A DNA stretch of 64,000 nt from Flavobacteriaceae bacterium (lineage in GTDB: Bacteria > Bacteroidota > Bacteroidia > Flavobacteriales > Flavobacteriaceae): assembly GCA_947464335.1 (NCBI GenBank), contig CANHWG010000002.1, positions 21,701 to 85,700 on the forward strand, given 5' to 3'. A program made the position numbers and the translations under genes. The notes below the pieces were generated by a model. That model was not told the origin of the DNA. It ran no database searches and saw only the letters and a list, made by a program, of their open reading frames with translations. Each line of letters starts with the position of its first letter. Position 1 is the first letter of the stretch. Shown here one piece after another: positions 48,362 through 57,959 of the stretch.

Positions 48362-51205
48362 TTACATATAGGCCTCAATCGGAGCACAACTACAAACCAA
48401 ATTTCTATCGCCATACGCTTCATCTACACGACGTACTGTTGGCCAAAATTTATTTTCATGAATATAGTCTAATGGAAATGCTGCTTTTTCTCTAGTGTAA
48501 GGAAAAGTCCAACTATCGCTAGTAATCATGGCTAAAGTATGCGGAGCATTTCTTAAAATATTATTGACATCCTCTTTTGTTGAAACTTCAATTTCTTTTC
48601 TAATGGCAATCATAGCATCACAAAAACGATCTAGTTCCCCTAAATCTTCAGATTCTGTTGGTTCTATCATCAAGGTTCCCGCTACTGGGAAAGAAACTGT
48701 TGGCGCATGAAAGCCATAATCCATTAATCTTTTGGCGATGTCTGTTACTTTTATACCATTTTCTTCAAAAGCTCTACAATCTAAAATCATTTCATGCGCA
48801 GCACGTCCCATTTCTCCAATATATAAAATAGGATAATGTTCTTCTAAACGGACTTTCATATAATTGGCATTTAAAATGGCAAACTCGGTTGCGTTTTTTA
48901 ATCCTTCTGCGCCAAGCATAGTGATATACCCATAAGAAATCAAACAAACCAAAGCAGAACCATAAGGTGCCGCTGATATAGCAGTTATTGCTTGTTCGCC
49001 TCCAACTTTTATTATTGGATTTGTTGGTAAAAAAGGAACTAATTTTTCGTTAACACAAATGGGTCCAACGCCAGGGCCGCCTCCGCCGTGTGGGATAGCA
49101 AAAGTTTTATGTAAGTTTAGGTGGCATACATCAGCACCAATGGTTGCTGGATTGGTTAAGCCAACCTGTGCATTCATATTGGCGCCGTCCATATAGACTA
49201 GACCACCGTTATCGTGAATTATTTTAGTTATTTCACAAATGGCACTCTCAAAAACGCCATGTGTAGAGGGATAGGTTACCATTAATGCAGATAAGTTGTC
49301 TGCGTGTTGAATTGCTTTTGCTCTTAAATCTTCTACATCGATGTTACCGTTTTCCATAGTTTTGGTTACGATAATTTCCATTCCCGCCATGGCAGCTGAA
49401 GCTGGATTAGTTCCGTGTGCGGATGAAGGAATCAAACATACATTTCTATGATTATCGCCACGCGATAAATGATAAGCACGAATTGCCATTAAGCCGGCAT
49501 ATTCGCCTTGAGCTCCAGAGTTTGGTTGTAATGTTGTTCCAGCAAAACCAGTAACAATGTTTAATTGATGCTCTAATTTTTTTAGCATTATTTGATATCC
49601 TTCCGCTTGTTCAATTGGGGCAAATGGATGAATGCTGTTCCAGTTGGCCATTGATAATGGTAGCATTTCAGCAGCAGCATTCAATTTCATGGTGCACGAA
49701 CCTAATGAAATCATCGAATGATTTAAAGATAAATCTTTGCGTTCTAATTTTTTGATATAACGCATCAACTGAGATTCAGAATGATGGTTGTTAAATACTT
49801 CGTGTTGTAAAAATAATGAAGTTCTTTCTAGAGATTTTGGAAAATGACTAGAAGAATTGAATTCAGAAATAGTAAAATTTTCTTTACCAGTAGCTTCTGC
49901 AAAAATGGCAATGATTTGATTTAGGTCTCTTTTGGATGTAGTTTCGTTTAAAGAAATTGAAATTGTATCTTCATTCACATAAAAGAAATTCACTTCGTTT
50001 TTCTCTGCAATGTCTTTTACTCTTTGAGCATCTGCTTTAACCGAAATGGTATCAAAAAAAGCGGTATTGGTTTGATATACTCCCAATTTATTCAAAGCAT
50101 CTGCTAAAGTTGCAGCAGAAGCATGTACTTTATTAGCAATATATTGCAATCCTTTTGGACCATGAAATACAGCATACATTCCGGCCATAACAGCTAGTAA
50201 AACTTGAGCGGTACAAATATTTGAAGTAGCTTTTTCACGTTTGATATGCTGCTCACGAGTTTGCAAAGCCATACGTAAGGCGCGATTGCCATTGGTATCG
50301 ATAGTTACTCCGATGATTCTTCCTGGCATTGAACGTTTGTATTCTTCTTTGGTAGCAAAAAAGGCAGCATGTGGTCCGCCATATCCCATCGGAATTCCGA
50401 ATCGTTGCGTGGTTCCTACAACTACATCAGCACCCATTTCACCGGGTGGCGTTAATTTTACTAATGATAAGATATCTGCAGCAACAGCCACTTTTATTTC
50501 ACTCTCTTTTGCTTTTGAAATAAATCCGGCATAGTCGTAAACCTGCCCAAATTTTCCTGGATATTGAAGAATAGCTCCAAAGAAATCAGACGAAAAATCA
50601 AAAGTTTCGTGATTGCCGATTACCAATTCAACACCAATTGGAGTGCAACGTGTTTGTAAAACCGATATGGTTTGGGGTAAAATTTCTTCGGAAACGAAGA
50701 ATTTATTAACGTTATTTTTCTTTTGATCACGTGAGCGTACATCAAATAACAATGCCATAGCTTCTGCAGCAGCCGTAGATTCATCTAATAAGGAAGCATT
50801 GGCAATTTCCATACCCGTTAGTTCTATAACCGTAGTTTGAAAATTTAAAATAGCTTCTAATCTTCCTTGAGCAATTTCGGCTTGATAAGGAGTATATGCG
50901 GTATACCAACCTGGATTTTCGAAGATGTTTCTCTGAATTACAGCCGGAACAATTGTTGGATGATAGCCCAAACCAATATACGATTTAAACACTTTATTTT
51001 TTTTACCTAATTCTTGAATATGATTTAGATATTCATATTCGGTCATAGGTGTCTCTAAATTCAAATTACTTTTCAAACGAATATCATTGGGAATAGTTTC
51101 ATAAATCAACTGTTCAAAAGTTTCAACTCCGATCGTTTTAAACATGTGATTAAGGTCGTTTTCTCGTGGGCCAATATGGCGTAATGCAAATGCGTCTGTT
51201 CTCAT
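48362..51205 (-). CDS. gcvP: Glycine dehydrogenase (aminomethyl-transferring), GcvP
   Basis: FALRHIGPRENDLNHM; MGYGGPHAAFFATKEEYKRSMPGRIIGVT; DVCHLNLHKTFAIPHGGGGPGVGPI. Confidence 0.98.
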   Translation of the reverse strand: MRTDAFALRHIGPRENDLNHMFKTIGVETFEQLIYETIPNDIRLKSNLNLETPMTEYEYLNHIQELGKKNKVFKSYIGLGYHPTIVPAVIQRNIFENPGWYTAYTPYQAEIAQGRLEAILNFQTTVIELTGMEIANASLLDESTAAAEAMALLFDVRSRDQKKNNVNKFFVSEEILPQTISVLQTRCTPIGVELVIGNHETFDFSSDFFGAILQYPGKFGQVYDYAGFISKAKESEIKVAVAADILSLVKLTPPGEMGADVVVGTTQRFGIPMGYGGPHAAFFATKEEYKRSMPGRIIGVTIDTNGNRALRMALQTREQHIKREKATSNICTAQVLLAVMAGMYAVFHGPKGLQYIANKVHASAATLADALNKLGVYQTNTAFFDTISVKADAQRVKDIAEKNEVNFFYVNEDTISISLNETTSKRDLNQIIAIFAEATGKENFTISEFNSSSHFPKSLERTSLFLQHEVFNNHHSESQLMRYIKKLERKDLSLNHSMISLGSCTMKLNAAAEMLPLSMANWNSIHPFAPIEQAEGYQIMLKKLEHQLNIVTGFAGTTLQPNSGAQGEYAGLMAIRAYHLSRGDNHRNVCLIPSSAHGTNPASAAMAGMEIIVTKTMENGNIDVEDLRAKAIQHADNLSALMVTYPSTHGVFESAICEITKIIHDNGGLVYMDGANMNAQVGLTNPATIGADVCHLNLHKTFAIPHGGGGPGVGPICVNEKLVPFLPTNPIIKVGGEQAITAISAAPYGSALVCLISYGYITMLGAEGLKNATEFAILNANYMKVRLEEHYPILYIGEMGRAAHEMILDCRAFEENGIKVTDIAKRLMDYGFHAPTVSFPVAGTLMIEPTESEDLGELDRFCDAMIAIRKEIEVSTKEDVNNILRNAPHTLAMITSDSWTFPYTREKAAFPLDYIHENKFWPTVRRVDEAYGDRNLVCSCAPIEAYM

Positions 51206-51381
51206 TAAATGGTTTGTTCTAAGTGTGTTTAGTTGTGCTTATTCCGTTAAAGAACGGTATTGTTTTTAACGTCAACAAAAGTAATTAATACTGTTTTATT
51301 TTAATGCTAAACAAAGTCTAATATTTTGACAATTTTTCAACTAATTGTACTTCTTATTAACAGTTTGTTTATTTTTATACG

Positions 51382-52155
51382 ATGAGATTTTTAATCCAAC
51401 TTTTCGATTTTTACATCAAATCTTCCATACACGTTGGGCTAGCGGTTTTTAGTTTAGTTTATCTAACTGCTTTTTCCAGTGATTTGCGTATGCCTAATGA
51501 ATATCTGGGTTGTATTTTTTTTGGAACTATATTGGGATATAATTTTTTAAAATATTTTCGTGTTTTTTACAGTAGAGATTTTCATCGCAACAGGTATAAT
51601 AGTATTTTAATAATAAGCATTTTGGCTGCCATTGGGTTTTTCTTTTTCTTTTTAGGGTTAAACAGAAGTATACAAATTCATTTGCTTATTTCGGGAATTG
51701 CTGTTTTGATTTATCCTTTGTTGCGAAAATTTGGCTGGTTGAAATTGTTTTTAGTGAGTATCGTTGTAACGTATGTCACAGTTTATATTCCTTTTCAATC
51801 AATAAATGGGTTGCCATTAGATTTTTATATTTGTTTGATTCAACGCTTTTTGATTGTAATTAGTTTACTAATTCCGTTTGAAATTTTAGATAGTAAAACA
51901 GATGCTGAATCGATGAATACCTTACCTCAGTTGTTTGGAATTAATCGCGCAAAAATCTTTGGAATACTACTATTATTTCCGTTTATGGTTTTAGAATTTT
52001 TAAAACCGAATCCAAGTTATAGTGTAATTCCGATAACTATTATTACAGGATTGTTTATTCAGTTTACAACATTGAATAGAAATCAATATTACACTTCGTT
52101 TTGGGTGGAAAGTTTACCCGTTTTTTGGTTGGGTTTATTAATTTTATTTCAATAA
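51382..52155 (+). CDS. Multi-TM membrane protein (UbiA prenyltransferase-like)
   Basis: Hydrophobic throughout; IPFEILDSKTDAESMNTLPQLFGINRAKIFGILLL resembles the second UbiA motif region. Confidence 0.6.
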   Translation: MRFLIQLFDFYIKSSIHVGLAVFSLVYLTAFSSDLRMPNEYLGCIFFGTILGYNFLKYFRVFYSRDFHRNRYNSILIISILAAIGFFFFFLGLNRSIQIHLLISGIAVLIYPLLRKFGWLKLFLVSIVVTYVTVYIPFQSINGLPLDFYICLIQRFLIVISLLIPFEILDSKTDAESMNTLPQLFGINRAKIFGILLLFPFMVLEFLKPNPSYSVIPITIITGLFIQFTTLNRNQYYTSFWVESLPVFWLGLLILFQ

Positions 52156-52182
52156 AAAAACCGAATAATTATTCGGTTTTTT
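52155..52182. terminator. Bidirectional terminator between convergent genes
   Basis: AAAAAACCGAATAATTATTCGGTTTTTT. Confidence 0.85.
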
Positions 52183-52188
52183 GACTCA

Positions 52189-52791
52189 TTAATCGATCTT
52201 AATATGACCCCAATTTTCTCCGCTTTTTATTCGGCTGATTTGCATCTCGCTAACACCAAATTGCTTTGCAATCATTTTTAATCGTGTTTTCCGATCTGGT
52301 TTAGCCAATATTTTTTTAATTAACATAACTTTTGTCACAGTTAGTTTTCTTCCGTCAGATTTAATATTGTGTTCTAATAAATTCTTTCTGGCCTGAATTA
52401 CAAATGGACTTTGATTACTAAATTCAATCATTTCTTGTCTCGTAGCCCATTTTAAATTTCTGTAATCATCATTGTCTCGTTTTCGGTCTAAATGCAGAAC
52501 ATAGGTTTGATCTTCTGATTCTTTTGGAATGAAAAAAGTTGCAATAAGTTTTGAATAAAATAAATGTTTGTATTTTGTTTTGCCATTTATTATAGTTTTA
52601 TAACTTACAATGTTATAGCCGTCTGCTTTACCAGGTTTTAAAAGTCGACCAAATTTAATGTCATTGGTAAAGCTAATCAATCTTCCTTTGTTAGAAATTG
52701 CATATCGCAATTTTCGTTCCTCTTCAAAAATAATTTCCCTAAACTCTTCGTTTGGTAAGAGCCTAATTGGAATCATAGGATTAAGTTTCAT
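52189..52791 (-). CDS. NUMOD4/HNH-like protein with C-terminal helix-turn-helix
   Basis: YAISNKGRLISF, YVLHLDRKRDNDDYRNLKWAT (HNH_3-like), C-terminal RLKMIAKQFGVSEMQISRIKSGENW. Confidence 0.75.
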   Translation of the reverse strand: MKLNPMIPIRLLPNEEFREIIFEEERKLRYAISNKGRLISFTNDIKFGRLLKPGKADGYNIVSYKTIINGKTKYKHLFYSKLIATFFIPKESEDQTYVLHLDRKRDNDDYRNLKWATRQEMIEFSNQSPFVIQARKNLLEHNIKSDGRKLTVTKVMLIKKILAKPDRKTRLKMIAKQFGVSEMQISRIKSGENWGHIKID

Positions 52792-52835
52792 TTTATTGTG
52801 GTATTAAATAGAAAGCACTAAACTACAATATTTTT

Positions 52836-54878
52836 TTAAAGTAAACCTGCTCTTTTTAATAATGCTTCCGGTTTTGGTTCTTGTCCACGGAAACGTTTGT
52901 ATAACTCCATTGGCAATTCTGTTCCGCCTTTAGATAAAATATTGTCTTTGAATTTTAGTGCAGTTTCTTTATCAAAAATTCCTTTTTCTTGAAAGTAAGC
53001 AAAAGCATCGGCGTCTAACACTTCAGCCCATTTATAGCTATAATAACCTGAGGAATAACCACCTTGGAAAATATGTGAAAATGAAGTGCTCATACAATTT
53101 TCTTCGACATCAGGGTATAATGAAGTGTTATTCATGACTGTTTTTTCAAAAGCTTTTACATTCTGAATTTCTTGAGGTTGACTATGATAATTCATATCTA
53201 AAATTCCAAAACTTAATTGACGCAAAGTAGCCATTCCCTCTAAAAAACTGGCACTTTCTTTTATTTTGTCAACATATGCTTGCGGAATAATTTCTCCTGT
53301 TTCGTAATGCTTTGCAAATAATGCTAAAGCATTGGGCTCGTAACACCAGTTTTCCATCACCTGACTTGGTAATTCTACAAAATCCCAATACACAGAGGTT
53401 CCCGATAAACTAGGATAGGTTGTGTTAGCCAACATCCCATGTAAAGCATGACCAAATTCGTGAAATAAAGTCGTAACTTCATTAAATGTTAGGAGTGAAG
53501 GTTTGGCTTCCGACTCCTCGGAAGTGACAATTGGTGGTGTAAAATTACATACAATAGAAACGTGAGGTCTTTCGTTTACACCATCTTTTATAAACTGAGG
53601 TTTGAATGATGTCATCCAAGCACCGTTGCGTTTTCCTTTTCTAGGAAAAAAATCGGTATAGAAAACAGCCACCAAATTTCCTTCCATATCAATAACTTCA
53701 AAAGTTTGAACATCATTATGGTATTTGTCAATATCAAAAACTTCTTTGAAGGTAATGCCAAAAAGCATCTCTGCTATTGTAAAGGCACCATTCAATACAT
53801 TTTTTAATTGAAAATAAGGCTTTAAAATTTCATCATCAAAATCAAATAATTTTTGTTTCAATTTTTCCGAATAATAGGCGCCATCCCATTTTTCGAGTCG
53901 GTCGATTCCGTCAAGCTCTTTTGCAAAAGAACTGAGTTGGGCAAATTCTTTTTCGGCTGCAGGTTTTGCTTTGGCTAATAAATCATTCAAAAAGGAAAGG
54001 ACTTTTTCGGGTGTTTGGGCCATTCGTTCTTCTAAAACAAAATGCGAATGCGATGGATAGCCCAATAAACGGGCTCTATCGTGTCGCAAAGCCACTATAT
54101 TTTTTAGATTCTCTTGATTGTCATTCTCGTTTTCCTGAAATGCTTTTTTGCCAGCTGCAACAGCCATTTCTTTTCGTAATTCTCGGTTTTCTATATAAGT
54201 TACAAAAGGCAGATAACTCGGAAAATCTAGAGTAAACATCCATCCTTCTAAATCATTAGATTTTGCCAGTGCACGCGCCATTTCTTTGGCGCCATCGGGC
54301 AATCCTATAATATCCGCTTCGTTAGTTAAATGCAATTTGTAATTGTTAGTTTCAGCCAAAACATTTTCACCATAAGTCAGTTTTAATTGGGCCAATAGTT
54401 TATCTATTCCGCGTAAAATTTCCTTTTTTTCGTCTGGAAGTAAGGCTCCATTTCGTGAAAAGCTTTTGAATTTTTTATCTAATAATGTTGCTTGTTCTGG
54501 AGATAATGTCAAAGATTCTTTTTGATCATAAACTGTTTTTACTCGTTTGAATAAGTTTTCGTTTAAGGCAATATCGTTACTAAATTCGGTTAATAAAGGC
54601 GAAACTTCTTGAGCAATTTTTTGCATCTCGTCACAGGTTTCAGCCGAATTTAAATTAAAGAAAATAGATGATAATCTATCTAAATTTTCACCTGAAAAAT
54701 CTAGGGCTTCGATAGTGTTTTCAAAAGTGGGTGCTTCAGGATTGTTGGTAATGGCTTCAATTTCGGCACGAGCTTTTGCTATGTTGGCTTCAAATGCTGG
54801 TTTGTAATCTTCGATTTTAATTTTAGAAAATGGAGCGGTATTGTGTTTGGTAGTGAATGTTGAGGTTAAGATTTTCAT
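52836..54878 (-). CDS. M3 family oligopeptidase (peptidyl-dipeptidase Dcp-like)
   Basis: TLFHEFGHALHGMLANTTYPSLSGTSVYWDFVELPSQVMENW; ATG at 54878 (MKILTST) preferred over 54884, which lies in a repeat-like end. Confidence 0.94.
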   Translation of the reverse strand: MKILTSTFTTKHNTAPFSKIKIEDYKPAFEANIAKARAEIEAITNNPEAPTFENTIEALDFSGENLDRLSSIFFNLNSAETCDEMQKIAQEVSPLLTEFSNDIALNENLFKRVKTVYDQKESLTLSPEQATLLDKKFKSFSRNGALLPDEKKEILRGIDKLLAQLKLTYGENVLAETNNYKLHLTNEADIIGLPDGAKEMARALAKSNDLEGWMFTLDFPSYLPFVTYIENRELRKEMAVAAGKKAFQENENDNQENLKNIVALRHDRARLLGYPSHSHFVLEERMAQTPEKVLSFLNDLLAKAKPAAEKEFAQLSSFAKELDGIDRLEKWDGAYYSEKLKQKLFDFDDEILKPYFQLKNVLNGAFTIAEMLFGITFKEVFDIDKYHNDVQTFEVIDMEGNLVAVFYTDFFPRKGKRNGAWMTSFKPQFIKDGVNERPHVSIVCNFTPPIVTSEESEAKPSLLTFNEVTTLFHEFGHALHGMLANTTYPSLSGTSVYWDFVELPSQVMENWCYEPNALALFAKHYETGEIIPQAYVDKIKESASFLEGMATLRQLSFGILDMNYHSQPQEIQNVKAFEKTVMNNTSLYPDVEENCMSTSFSHIFQGGYSSGYYSYKWAEVLDADAFAYFQEKGIFDKETALKFKDNILSKGGTELPMELYKRFRGQEPKPEALLKRAGLL

Positions 54879-54879
54879 T

Positions 54880-54960
54880 GTCATTGCGAGGAACGAAGCA
54901 ATCTCGTTCTTTTATTTAGTTATATTAATTTAGGTCTCTAGCCCCGATTGCAGTGACATC
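54880..54960. repeat. Intergenic element with GTCATTGCGAGGAACGAAGCAATC end and imperfect inverted GATTGCAGTGACATC end
   Basis: Left TGTCATTGCGAGGAACGAAGCAATC; right, reverse complemented, GATGTCACTGCAATC. Confidence 0.6.
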
Positions 54961-55003
54961 CTTTTACACCTGTCAGGTTTATAAAACCTGACAGGTGTAA
55001 AAG
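54961..55003. repeat. Perfect 20-bp inverted repeat with 3-nt loop (palindromic element/terminator)
   Basis: CTTTTACACCTGTCAGGTTT-ATA-AAACCTGACAGGTGTAAAAG. Confidence 0.95.
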
Positions 55004-55035
55004 ATATAACGGAAAGCGGGAAATTGCTTCTAAAA

Positions 55036-55521
55036 TTATTTCTTCATTTCATCCGATGATTTATTCACCGCATCTTTCAAACTTTCTTTATAGAAAACAA
55101 TTTTATCGAGCACGCATTTATCGTGACTTCCGATGATTTGAGCAGCAAGAATTCCAGCATTTTTGGCACCATTAAGCGCGACAGTTGCTACGGGAACGCC
55201 ACCAGGCATTTGCAAAATAGATAAAACCGAATCCCAACCATCGATAGAATTACTCGATTTAACGGGAACGCCAATTACAGGAAGTGGCGACATCGAAGCG
55301 ACCATTCCAGGTAAATGTGCGGCACCGCCAGCACCTGCAATGATAACCGAAATGCCTCGATTGTGTGCATTTTTGCTGAAATCATATAATTTTTCTGGAG
55401 TTCGATGTGCTGAGACAATATCGACTTCGGTTTCGATGTCAAATCCTTTTAAGATATCGATGGCTTCTTGCATTATTGGCAAGTCGCTTTGACTTCCCAT
55501 TATGATGGCTACTTTGCTCAT
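55036..55521 (-). CDS. purE: N5-carboxyaminoimidazole ribonucleotide mutase
   Basis: VAIIMGSQSDLPIMQEAIDIL; SAHRTPEKLYDF; IIAGAGGAAHLPGMVAS. Confidence 0.97.
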   Translation of the reverse strand: MSKVAIIMGSQSDLPIMQEAIDILKGFDIETEVDIVSAHRTPEKLYDFSKNAHNRGISVIIAGAGGAAHLPGMVASMSPLPVIGVPVKSSNSIDGWDSVLSILQMPGGVPVATVALNGAKNAGILAAQIIGSHDKCVLDKIVFYKESLKDAVNKSSDEMKK

Positions 55522-55629
55522 GATTTTAGTTTAAAAGTTTGTAGTTTTATTCCGTTGCGCTCCATACAATTCGGCTTCGCCTCGGTTGTTGTTTATAGTT
55601 GTATTTTTTAATATGAGACTGACCACTAT

Positions 55630-56787
55630 TTACTGACCACTGATCACTCTAATTGTATTTTTAACTTCCTCCGCAATTTTTCTGGCTTCATTCATATCCT
55701 CATTTACAATCGTTACATGTCCCATTTTGCGGAAAGGACGCGTTTCTTTTTTGCCGTAGATGTGTGGTGTCACGCCATCAATTGCCATAATTTTTCCGAT
55801 ATTTTCGTAAACAACTGAACCTGAAAAACCTTCAGCGCCGACCAAATTTACCATAATTCCGGCAACTTTGCTAGCGGTATTTCCCAAAGGTAAATCAAGA
55901 ATAGCACGGAGATGATTTTCAAATTGGGAAGTAAAACTCGCTTCGATACTGTAATGTCCTGAATTATGTGGCCTTGGAGCCACTTCGTTTACTAAAATTT
56001 CTTCGTCATGCGTTTGAAACATTTCAACGGCCAACAATCCAACATGATTATATGCTTGTGAAACGTGTAACGCAATTTTGTTTGCTTTTTTTGCAATATT
56101 AAAATCGATTCGAGCAGGACAAATCACATACTCTACTTGGTTGGCCTCGGGATGAAATTCCATTTCAACAACCGGGTAGGTTTTTACTTCACCTGAAGCC
56201 GAACGTGCTACAATTACGGCCAATTCGTTTTTAAAAGGAACCATTTGTTCGGCTATGCATTCAACGTTGGGAAGGTTTTCAATATCAGTAATTGTGCGAA
56301 CAATCTTTACGCCATTTCCATCATAGCCAAATTGAGCACATTTCCATACGAAAGGCATTTCAATAAGTTTGTTTTCAATTTCAGTGCGCAGTTTGTTTAT
56401 GTTGTTGAATCGTTTAAAGGCAGCCGTTGGAATTTGATTTTCGATATAAAAATCTTTTTGAACGCCTTTGTTTTGTATTAATCTTAACGTTTTTGGAGAT
56501 GGATACACTTTTAATCCTTCTGCTTCCAATGTGTCCAAAGCATCAAGGTTTACATTTTCAATTTCAATGGTTAATACATCTACTTTTTTCCCAAATTGAT
56601 AAACCGTATCATAATCCATTAAATCACCAATGATGAAATGTGTAGCGCCAAATTGACAAGGCGCATCCTTACTTGGGTCAAGAAAATAGGTCTGAATGTC
56701 GAATTTTCGAGTTTCGGCTAAAAGCATTTTGCCTAACTGACCGCCGCCTAAAATTCCCAGTTTAAAATTAGATGAGAAATAGTTCAT
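55630..56787 (-). CDS. purK: N5-carboxyaminoimidazole ribonucleotide synthase
   Basis: LGILGGGQLGKMLLAETRKFDIQTYFLDPSKDAP; EVAPRPHNSGHYSIEAS. Confidence 0.97.
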   Translation of the reverse strand: MNYFSSNFKLGILGGGQLGKMLLAETRKFDIQTYFLDPSKDAPCQFGATHFIIGDLMDYDTVYQFGKKVDVLTIEIENVNLDALDTLEAEGLKVYPSPKTLRLIQNKGVQKDFYIENQIPTAAFKRFNNINKLRTEIENKLIEMPFVWKCAQFGYDGNGVKIVRTITDIENLPNVECIAEQMVPFKNELAVIVARSASGEVKTYPVVEMEFHPEANQVEYVICPARIDFNIAKKANKIALHVSQAYNHVGLLAVEMFQTHDEEILVNEVAPRPHNSGHYSIEASFTSQFENHLRAILDLPLGNTASKVAGIMVNLVGAEGFSGSVVYENIGKIMAIDGVTPHIYGKKETRPFRKMGHVTIVNEDMNEARKIAEEVKNTIRVISGQ

Positions 56788-56903
56788 TTGTGTTGTTGTA
56801 GTTGAGGTAGTTTAGCGCAAAGATAATTTTTCTAAAACAATAATTAAAACCAAAATTGTAACAATATTTTAAATTGATAAACTAATTTCAAAATTTGACA
56901 TAT

Positions 56904-57959
56904 ATGAAAACAGTATTCTCTGCAATTTGTATCTTGACATTCATTATTTCTGATGCACAAGAAAGTGTATGGAAAAAACTAGCAACAGAACCTTATCCTG
57001 GTAAACAAGACGATATCACTTTTATTGATGAAAATTCGGGTTGGTATGTGAATGGATATGGAAAAATTTATCATACCGAAGATGCAGGTTTAAATTGGAT
57101 AAAGCAACTAGAACAAAAAGGCACTTTTTTTAGAACCATTGCTTTTGTTGATAAAAACATAGGTTTTGCTGGAACGGTTGGAACCGAATATTTCCCGAAT
57201 GTGACGGATACTATTCCGTTATATAGAACAAAAGATGGCGGTAAAACATGGAATCCAGTTTCGTATAAAGGCAATTATGTTAAAGGATTGTGCGCTATCG
57301 ATATTGTAAAAGAACAATTTATTAATCATGGAAACATCGATTATAAAACTCATGTTTTTGCGGTAGGTAGAGTTGGAAGTCCAGCAAATTTTATGGTTTC
57401 CCATGATGGCGGAGAAACATGGACATCCAATAGTATGAATGCCGATTGTAAAATGTTGTTCGATATTAAAATGTTGAATAAAAACGAAGGATTTGCTTGT
57501 GCGGCGAATAATGAAGACATTACACAATCGAATGCTGTGATTTTAAGAACTTCAGACGGAGGAAAAACGTGGCAAAAAGTGTATCAATCGTCTCGACCTT
57601 ATGAGACTACATGGAAAGTGTCTTTTCCGACTCCAAAAGTTGGCTATGTGACGATTCAAAGTTATAACCTAGATCCTAATGTAAAACAGCAACGTATTGC
57701 CAAAACAATTGATGGTGGAAAAACATGGGAAGAAATAAACTTGGTTGAAGATGCTGGTTCACGCGAATTTGGAATTGGATTTATTGATGAGAATCATGGA
57801 TTTGTAGGCACAATGAACTCTGGGTTTGAAACAAAAGATGGTGGTAAGACCTGGGAAAAAATTGATTTGGGTCGAGCATGTAATAAGATTAGAATCTATA
57901 AAGACAAGAAAGGAAAAGTATACGGTTACGCCATTGGTGTCAACGTGTTTAAGTTGTGA
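56904..57959 (+). CDS. BNR/photosystem-II-stability-like beta-propeller secreted protein
   Basis: Repeated HTEDAGLNWIK / RTKDGGKTWNPV / SHDGGETWTSN / TSDGGKTWQKV / TIDGGKTWEEI motifs; ATG at 56904 preferred over TTG at 56895. Confidence 0.85.
   Translation: MKTVFSAICILTFIISDAQESVWKKLATEPYPGKQDDITFIDENSGWYVNGYGKIYHTEDAGLNWIKQLEQKGTFFRTIAFVDKNIGFAGTVGTEYFPNVTDTIPLYRTKDGGKTWNPVSYKGNYVKGLCAIDIVKEQFINHGNIDYKTHVFAVGRVGSPANFMVSHDGGETWTSNSMNADCKMLFDIKMLNKNEGFACAANNEDITQSNAVILRTSDGGKTWQKVYQSSRPYETTWKVSFPTPKVGYVTIQSYNLDPNVKQQRIAKTIDGGKTWEEINLVEDAGSREFGIGFIDENHGFVGTMNSGFETKDGGKTWEKIDLGRACNKIRIYKDKKGKVYGYAIGVNVFKL

Noticed and set aside
48362-51205. Fused or unusual GcvP
   Set aside because: Length (947 aa) and motifs are those of the ordinary single-chain enzyme
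57219-57527. Minus-strand 102-aa ORF
   Set aside because: Antisense to the BNR-repeat protein; no family features
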